A stretch of DNA of 29,876 nt from Tannerellaceae bacterium (GTDB taxonomy: Bacteria > Bacteroidota > Bacteroidia > Bacteroidales > Tannerellaceae): contig JAISMW010000077.1 of assembly GCA_031276545.1 (NCBI GenBank), positions 1-29,876 on the forward strand, in the 5' to 3' direction. Positions 24,990-29,876 of this stretch are shown piece by piece; the first letter of the stretch is position 1, and the number at the start of each line of letters is the position of its first letter. Position numbers and translations under genes: made by a program. The notes under the pieces were generated by a model. The model was given only the letters and a program-made list of their open reading frames with translations. It made no database searches and had not been told where the DNA came from.

Positions 24990-27068
24990 ATGAAACGAAC
25001 TACCCTATCCATCTTATCCATCTGTTCTCTGTGCCTTCTTATGCTGGCAGGCTGTGTTGCTGAAGAAATGCCGCCTGCCGGCAAAGGCCGGAATGACATA
25101 ACCGAAAACAAAACTCCGGTGAACTTCTCCATCAGCGTTCCCTCGCAGCCGCAGACACGCGGCCTGACGGACGAAGACGCCATCAACACCATACACGTGC
25201 TCCTCTTTGAACGGGAACAGAGCGCGAGCATGTATGCATACTGCATCCGGGCAGAAAACATCAGCACAGCTTCCGGCACGCAGAGAAACTTCCAGGTACT
25301 CCTTCCGAAGGGCAATTTCGACATTGCCGTGCTGACCAATGCGCAGGATATAATCGCCCGTAGCGGCATCGCGTTCGGACAAGGCAAAGACCAAGTGCTC
25401 CGCGCCCTGGTGGAACGGAATACCGGAAAATGGGAGAACAGCGCCATCCCTGCATGGGGACGGAAGGACAACCAGGTGATCGACTCTTACACCGAATTTA
25501 CCGGACGCAATGCGATACAGATGATACGGATGATGGCCAAAGTGGAAGTCGTGCTCACGCCCGAAGCGGCCGGCACGAACGGTTCCAACTTTGTGCTGAC
25601 CGATATACGGCTGTACAACTACAGCACGCAGGGCGCGCTGGCGCCCGACCTGAGCACGTGGCCGGCGGACAACTGCGCCGTGCAGCCCACCGAGCCCGCC
25701 GTATCCGGCGGATACGCTACCATGAGCCATCCTGCAAACCCTCCCCTGCTGTTCAGCGGCACAACGGTGTTCTACACCTACGAGGCCCCCGCCGGTGCAT
25801 CGGGAGCGGCCAGGGCAAACAATACCTGCCTGGTGATTGGCGGGAGCTACAGGGGAGGGTCGCCCACCTACTACCGGGTGGACTTTGCCGGCGGCAGCAA
25901 TCCTGTACGCTACCGTCCCCTGCTGCGCAACTATCATTACCTCCTGCAGATTGTAAAGGTGGTCGGCGAAGGATATCCCTCGCCCGAAACCGCCCTCGAA
26001 ACGGCCAATGCCGATATGGAAATCAATATCCTGAGCTGGAACAACAGCAATATGGACAGCGTCTCCTTCAACGGACAGCATACGCTGGAAGTATCGCAAA
26101 GCTCCTTCATCTTCTCCCGTGAAGGAATACCGAACACTAAGATCGAAGCCAATAAACTGAGGGTTCGCACCAATGTAGCGGGCGGAGGGACAGCCAAAAT
26201 TGTCGACCCGAACGGCGTCGGAGGGATATCATCCTGGCTTTTCCTCAGCGAAAACTCATCTTCGTTTGCACACAATGTTCCGAAAGACATTTATCTCTAT
26301 GTAATGGGAATGCCTGATAGAATAACAACCGATCGGACGGCCTATGTCGACCTGCAGGCAGGCACGCTCACGTACCGCGTCACCGTGACACAAAAGCCCA
26401 CTCCCGGTGCAAGCAGCACCCTCATCATCACCGACCCCCGCACAACCTTCGAGCTCTCGGGACTGGATTTCCCGCACGCCGGCAGCCCCACCAAGCAATT
26501 CAGAGTAAACTGGACGCCCACCTCGGCCAGTCTGACCGTCAAAGTGACCCCTGTCGGAAGCGCTCCCGCCTTCAGTGGAACAGGAGTGCCGGCAGACGGC
26601 GAAACGATCAGCGGAGGACCGATTAACGAAGGAACGAAAACCTACAGTGTGACCGCCGCAAACTTCACCGGCGACCCGATGGCGGAACGGGCTTCGCGGA
26701 TAGAATTCACCCTGAAGGACGGTACCTCGGTGCTGAGCCGCAGCATCATCCTCCGTCAGATAAACTTCACTCTGAAGGCCGTCAATCCCTCCGTTTTCAA
26801 GCTGGACGGAGGCGTCAAGAGTATCGGCATCCGCTCCAATACCCAGTGGACAGTCATTGATGTGATCGATCCGAACGGCATCCTGGCCAACAGCGCCGGC
26901 CTGCTCGGCAGAACCGGCGGCCCGAACACCACCGAACAGGGCGCAACCTTTTCGTTCGGCGTGGCAAACCGCCTGAGCAATCCGCCCGCCGGAACACCCC
27001 AGGCAACCCTTGTCTTTCAGGATGAATCGGGCACAACATACCCCGTCGTAATCAAAGGATCCGTATAA
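24990..27068 (+). CDS. FimA/Mfa-type fimbrillin lipoprotein 2 with BACON-like C-terminal domains
   Basis: This 692-residue protein has a clear lipobox (LMLAGC, Cys22). The N-terminal 360 residues are of the fimbrillin type, with PQTRGLTDED, NTGKWENSAIPAWG, MIRMMAKVEVVL, YTYEAPAGAS and RPLLRNYHYLLQI, closely paralogous to the preceding protein. About 330 residues follow that the first protein lacks. These look like three beta-sandwich repeats of about 100 residues of the BACON or immunoglobulin-like type. Typical marks are VTQKPT at the end of the first and GGVKSIGIRSNTQWTVIDV in the last. The layout would suit a tip or adhesin-like subunit displayed at the cell surface. It is co-directional with fimbrillin 1 and ends 12 bp from the convergent AraC gene. 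Confidence 0.85.
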   Translation: MKRTTLSILSICSLCLLMLAGCVAEEMPPAGKGRNDITENKTPVNFSISVPSQPQTRGLTDEDAINTIHVLLFEREQSASMYAYCIRAENISTASGTQRNFQVLLPKGNFDIAVLTNAQDIIARSGIAFGQGKDQVLRALVERNTGKWENSAIPAWGRKDNQVIDSYTEFTGRNAIQMIRMMAKVEVVLTPEAAGTNGSNFVLTDIRLYNYSTQGALAPDLSTWPADNCAVQPTEPAVSGGYATMSHPANPPLLFSGTTVFYTYEAPAGASGAARANNTCLVIGGSYRGGSPTYYRVDFAGGSNPVRYRPLLRNYHYLLQIVKVVGEGYPSPETALETANADMEINILSWNNSNMDSVSFNGQHTLEVSQSSFIFSREGIPNTKIEANKLRVRTNVAGGGTAKIVDPNGVGGISSWLFLSENSSSFAHNVPKDIYLYVMGMPDRITTDRTAYVDLQAGTLTYRVTVTQKPTPGASSTLIITDPRTTFELSGLDFPHAGSPTKQFRVNWTPTSASLTVKVTPVGSAPAFSGTGVPADGETISGGPINEGTKTYSVTAANFTGDPMAERASRIEFTLKDGTSVLSRSIILRQINFTLKAVNPSVFKLDGGVKSIGIRSNTQWTVIDVIDPNGILANSAGLLGRTGGPNTTEQGATFSFGVANRLSNPPAGTPQATLVFQDESGTTYPVVIKGSV

Positions 27069-27080
27069 CCGGGCAGGCAG

Positions 27081-28049
27081 TCATTTAGTCACTTCCGCAC
27101 ACTTTTTGCAGTATTCCGAGGGCGTTACTCCTTCTTGTATCTTGAAGGCTCTGTTGAAAGAAGATTGGCTGTTGAAGCCCGAAGAGAGGTAGATATGTTC
27201 TATCGTATACTTGTGGAGGTTGGTCTGCATGAGTTTCTTGGCTCTTTCCACCCGGTAGAAGTTGATGAAGTTGTTGAAGTTTGTGTTCTTTCTGAAGCGG
27301 ATGGCCTTGGTCAGGTAAACGGAATTGATGTTCAGTTCGTAGGCCATCTGTGCTATTTTGAGGTCGGGGTTCAGATATGGCTGTTTAGTCTCGAAGTAGG
27401 ATTCTATCTGTTCGTATATTTTCCCGTACTTCTCCTGCTCGCTGCTGTCAGCAGACAGCGGTTCTTCCGTTTCGCTTGCGCAGTCCGTCCGTATTCGCCG
27501 GAAACAATCCATATAATACAGGCTGTAACAGATGGACAGAAACGCAAAGGTGGCATTAATCATATCGGAACGCAGGAAAATGATGAACGGTGCAGGATTC
27601 TTGAATACAAGTTCGTCCCGGTATACGATATGCCGAAACACAAAGGCCAGGGCAAAGGTAGACAGCAGCAGGGACAAACACCAGATCCACCAGCGGGCGC
27701 TCCTTTCTCCGTGTACCGTGTAGATGATGACAGGTATCACAATGTACCAGAAGAGCGGCACGGAAACTCCTTTCACGAGATAAAAGACCGTCATGGGATA
27801 ATAGGCAAGGAGCATGAAGATGAAGAAATAGGGTATCACCAGTTTCTTTATATAAACCGCCGGGATAAAATAAACTACCGTGATGGACACCGCATTGAGG
27901 ACACCCATTGTGAGAAAAAAATAGTCGAACGGATGAGGCAGCGGATACATAAACCCTCCCACTACAAAGGGAATGGAAATGAGACATAAAATACCCAGAA
28001 GGAACCGCCTGAAAGTCTTTTCGTAAATCAGTGCATTTGTTGGATTCAT
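27081..28049 (-). CDS. AraC-family regulator with membrane-embedded N-terminal domain
   Basis: The 322-residue protein has six to seven hydrophobic helices in its first 190 residues. A linker of about 20-30 charged residues follows (ETEEPLSADSSEQEKYG). Then comes an AraC DNA-binding domain at about 215-318: LKIAQMAYELNINSVYLTKAIR as the first helix-turn-helix and the second part ending TIEHIYLSSGFNSQSSFNRAFKIQEGVTPSEY. It is likely a one-component regulator that senses something at the membrane and binds DNA directly. Its place between the fimbrillins and the secreted-protein gene suggests that it controls this locus; that is inference. A promoter lies about 30-60 bp upstream. Confidence 0.88.
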   Translation of the reverse strand: MNPTNALIYEKTFRRFLLGILCLISIPFVVGGFMYPLPHPFDYFFLTMGVLNAVSITVVYFIPAVYIKKLVIPYFFIFMLLAYYPMTVFYLVKGVSVPLFWYIVIPVIIYTVHGERSARWWIWCLSLLLSTFALAFVFRHIVYRDELVFKNPAPFIIFLRSDMINATFAFLSICYSLYYMDCFRRIRTDCASETEEPLSADSSEQEKYGKIYEQIESYFETKQPYLNPDLKIAQMAYELNINSVYLTKAIRFRKNTNFNNFINFYRVERAKKLMQTNLHKYTIEHIYLSSGFNSQSSFNRAFKIQEGVTPSEYCKKCAEVTK

Positions 28050-28080
28050 ACCTTGTTATTTGACGCTGTTTATTGGTGGA

Positions 28081-28113
28081 CAAAGCTACTCAATTTTCAG
28101 GAAACCTGACAAA
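28081..28113 (-). promoter_or_regulatory. Promoter for the AraC-type regulator
   Basis: On the minus strand, TTTG (28113-28110) is followed after 21 bp by TAGCTTTG (28088-28081), an exact -7 box. The surrounding AT-rich sequence at 28108-28136 contains several CAAAT and ATTTG words in inverted arrangement, possible operator half-sites. Confidence 0.55.
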
Positions 28114-28271
28114 TGCAAATCAAATTTCATATTTGACACGAAATACAATCGGATGCTTTATGGCTGATTATAAACTCCTTCATACAGTTAAATCCGAAAT
28201 TTCGCTTATGCAAATACCGACTTCCACACTTCCCTGCCTGCTAAAACCGAACAGAATACACAGCATAACTC

Positions 28272-28279
28272 TATTTTTG
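28272..28279 (+). promoter_or_regulatory. -7 promoter box of the secreted-protein gene
   Basis: TATTTTTG is an exact -7 box, 55 bp before the ATG at 28335. The -33 position does not match. It is about 190 bp from the divergent regulator promoter. Confidence 0.5.
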
Positions 28280-28334
28280 CAAACAGAAATCGTTTTAAAA
28301 ATCAGATTACAACAGTCTAAAAGATATTGATAGA

Positions 28335-29507
28335 ATGAGAAAAAGAAATGTAAAAACCGTTTTGCTCTGTTTGTGGGGCGCATTGTGTTTTATAAAAGCA
28401 ACGGATAGCATGAATGCGCAGGTAACAATAGGCGCCGACATCCCTCCCAGAGAGGGAGCCTTGCTGGACATGAAAGAAAGTAACATCATCTCCGGAAACA
28501 ACATCACCGCTACCAAAGGAATGCTATACCCGCGCGTGGGACTGACCAGTAAAAACAACCTCTTCCCCATGTTTGAGAACGACGGCAGTGGGGGATACAA
28601 AATAGGCTCAACCCCGCACTCGAAAGTGACCGAAGACAACAACCACATAGGGCTGACAGTCTTCAATGTAACCAATGCTGGCGATTTCGTGCCCGGACTG
28701 CACATCTGGGACGGAGCGGAATGGAGAAGGCTGGACGACAACCCCGTCATACAGCCTCAGATCTCCTCGCTGATATGCGGAAGCATCACCATGATACCCA
28801 ATAAGTACACCGCAGGAACGCCCTTCGAGGGACTGCTGAAAGTGCCCTACATCGGAGGCAACGGGGGCGTCTATTCCGGCACGGCAGCCGTTGCCATAGG
28901 AAACGGACTAAGCATAAGCCGCATCGGAGGAACCCTGGCTATCGGAGGAGGAGAGGTGATGTACCGAGTATTCGGAACGCCCACCGTAACGTCGCCTACA
29001 ATCACCCAGTTGACCGTCGATTTCCTGGGCAAAACCTGTACCGCCATAAACGTCGGTAGCGGAGACGTTACCTCGGTGTACGTAAAAAACCTCACTACGG
29101 ATGCTATTATTGATGCCCCATACTCCTCATCGAACACAGCTACCGCCACTACCGTCCCTTTCGAATCCATCACGATTCCCGAAGCGGGGAGCTATGCGTT
29201 TTCCATACGGCTTTACGGCAAGATAAATACCACGGCTGTGGGGCGCCGTCCTTTTTATATCTATTTGCACAGGAATGATAAAACAAATGCCAACATGATG
29301 GACTGCGCGGAAATAGACATTGTAACCATAAACCAACCCGTGGACTATCAAGATTACAGCTACAGCATCACTCTGGGCGGCGCTTTCGAGGCGGGAGATG
29401 ACATAATCATAAGCATGCACAGGGGAGCCAGTGACCCCCGTATCACATTAAAGGCGGGCGGCCAAGCCAGCCCCGTACGCACCAGTCTTATTTACTGGAA
29501 ACTGTAA
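28335..29507 (+). CDS. Secreted protein of unknown function, Bacteroidota surface-protein type
   Basis: The 390-residue protein has a signal peptide of about 29 residues (basic start, hydrophobic core, then NAQ) and no lipobox. The mature part opens VTIGADIPPREGALLDMKES, a type of start seen in many exported Bacteroidota proteins. It continues with VFNVTNAGDFVPGLHIWDGAEWRRLDD, and the rest is rich in beta-strand, Thr and Gly. No catalytic motif is visible. It is close to the fimbrillin genes and divergent from the AraC regulator, and it ends in a strong terminator. A structural or adhesive role is only a guess. Confidence 0.8.
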   Translation: MRKRNVKTVLLCLWGALCFIKATDSMNAQVTIGADIPPREGALLDMKESNIISGNNITATKGMLYPRVGLTSKNNLFPMFENDGSGGYKIGSTPHSKVTEDNNHIGLTVFNVTNAGDFVPGLHIWDGAEWRRLDDNPVIQPQISSLICGSITMIPNKYTAGTPFEGLLKVPYIGGNGGVYSGTAAVAIGNGLSISRIGGTLAIGGGEVMYRVFGTPTVTSPTITQLTVDFLGKTCTAINVGSGDVTSVYVKNLTTDAIIDAPYSSSNTATATTVPFESITIPEAGSYAFSIRLYGKINTTAVGRRPFYIYLHRNDKTNANMMDCAEIDIVTINQPVDYQDYSYSITLGGAFEAGDDIIISMHRGASDPRITLKAGGQASPVRTSLIYWKL

Positions 29508-29547
29508 AGCGTTATTCTCTATTCGTTATTTACTTACTCCTCTGTTT

Positions 29548-29583
29548 GGGTGCATGACAAATTGTTATGCACCCCTCTGTTTT
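29548..29583 (+). terminator. Intrinsic terminator of the secreted-protein gene
   Basis: GGGTGCATGAC at 29548-29558 pairs with GTTATGCACCC at 29564-29574 except for one base. A T-rich tail follows after a few bases (CTCTGTTTT). It begins 40 bp after the stop codon. Confidence 0.7.
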
Positions 29584-29630
29584 GATGCTCGCATAATGAG
29601 GGAGACCACTGCTATTCCGTTTTGATACTC
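29579..29630. repeat. 12-bp near-identical direct repeat at the start of the permease remnant
   Basis: GTTTTGATGCTC at 29579-29590 and GTTTTGATACTC at 29619-29630 differ by one base and are 40 bp apart. They lie between the terminator and the first recognisable codons of the permease remnant and may mark a rearrangement. Confidence 0.4.
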
Positions 29631-29876
29631 TCTGGAAGGGTGGATGCGCGAGTACCGCGACAAGCAAATCAGCTTCCAGTGCCTGCCGGTAGCTCCCTCC
29701 TTTCCGGAGGTGATGGAGATAGGCCTTACCGAAGGGCGGAGCTTCCGTCCGGAGGATGCCCAGACGCCCCGCGGAGCCTTTGTCTTCAACGAAAAAGCGC
29801 GCGCCGCCTACGGTCTGGAGCTGAACGAACGAATCAGCGGCGTAGAGATCATCGGCTTCATCCCCGACGTCAAGTT
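29626..29876 (+). pseudogene. 5'-truncated MacB/FtsX-type ABC transporter permease, running off the window
   Basis: The frame from 29626 encodes the periplasmic domain of a MacB-like permease as found in Bacteroides. It reads YSLEGWMREYRDKQISFQCL, then FPEVMEIGLTEGRSFRPED, GAFVFNEKARAAYGLEL and VEIIGFIPDVK. The N-terminal region and first membrane helix that should precede this segment are absent. A TGA at 29623-29625 interrupts the frame, with only nine codons above it to an ATG at 29596. The upstream terminator and AT-rich sequence belong to the previous gene. It is probably a remnant left by deletion or rearrangement. An alternative is a short gene starting at the ATG at 29644. The right part lies outside the window. 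Confidence 0.6.

Noticed and set aside
1..29876. tRNA, rRNA or known riboswitch
   Set aside because: I saw no cloverleaf-like arrangement with conserved T-loop bases, no rRNA sequence and no recognisable riboswitch core, but no covariance search could be run.

Overview
This window is a piece of a Bacteroidales chromosome (order Bacteroidales, phylum Bacteroidota). Four lines of evidence support that. The conserved gene neighbours ftsX, DUF3098, uppP, truB, queA and folK are in order. Several genes carry the Bacteroidota promoter signature, a -33 TTTG and a -7 TAnnTTTG. Shine-Dalgarno sequences are largely absent. Typical Bacteroidota families are present: HU-related protein with C-terminal extension, class I fructose-bisphosphate aldolase of the DhnA type, dipeptidyl-peptidase 5, FimA/Mfa-type fimbrillins and an AraC regulator with a membrane domain. 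The genus cannot be fixed from sequence alone; a Parabacteroides/Tannerella/Bacteroides-like organism is my best guess.

Layout. Positions 1-478 are an intergenic leader with short repeats and a hairpin. 479-4655 is a tight forward operon for cell division, undecaprenyl phosphate recycling, tRNA modification and folate synthesis. 4714-7905 holds an AAA ATPase of the DUF4143 type with its own promoter, then a long-chain acyl-CoA ligase. 7962-8957 is class II aldolase followed by a terminator. 8958-9442 is an unusual intergenic region with six tandem 22-bp palindromic repeats in front of a perfect promoter for an HU-related gene (9443-10054). 10171-15375 holds rarA and then serC, serA, DUF1015 and a HAD phosphatase, which look like one serine-synthesis operon. 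15344-16511 carries a WbuC-like cupin and a SPOR lipoprotein on the minus strand. 16592-18682 is dipeptidyl-peptidase 5. 18686-23183 is a minus-strand run: class I aldolase, a Tat-exported aldo/keto reductase and a SWIM/SNF2 helicase.

From 23184 the window becomes accessory in character. A non-coding stretch of about 720 bp contains a 41-bp tandem repeat array flanked by a 15-bp inverted repeat. A surface-structure locus follows: two paralogous fimbrillin-like lipoproteins, the second with about three BACON-like domains, a convergent membrane-anchored AraC regulator, and a secreted protein of unknown function. The window ends in a 5'-truncated remnant of a MacB/FtsX-type ABC permease that continues past the edge.

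Several starts were corrected from the longest open frame using overlaps with upstream stops or promoter positions: truB 2417, the ATPase 4772, rarA 10171, serA 12552, DUF1015 13475, class I aldolase 19744, SNF2 23183 and fimbrillin 1 23936. The best candidates for something undescribed are the DUF1015 protein inside the serine operon, the 22-bp repeat array in front of the HU/winged-helix gene, the repeat element at 23235-23563, and the fimbrillin/AraC locus.
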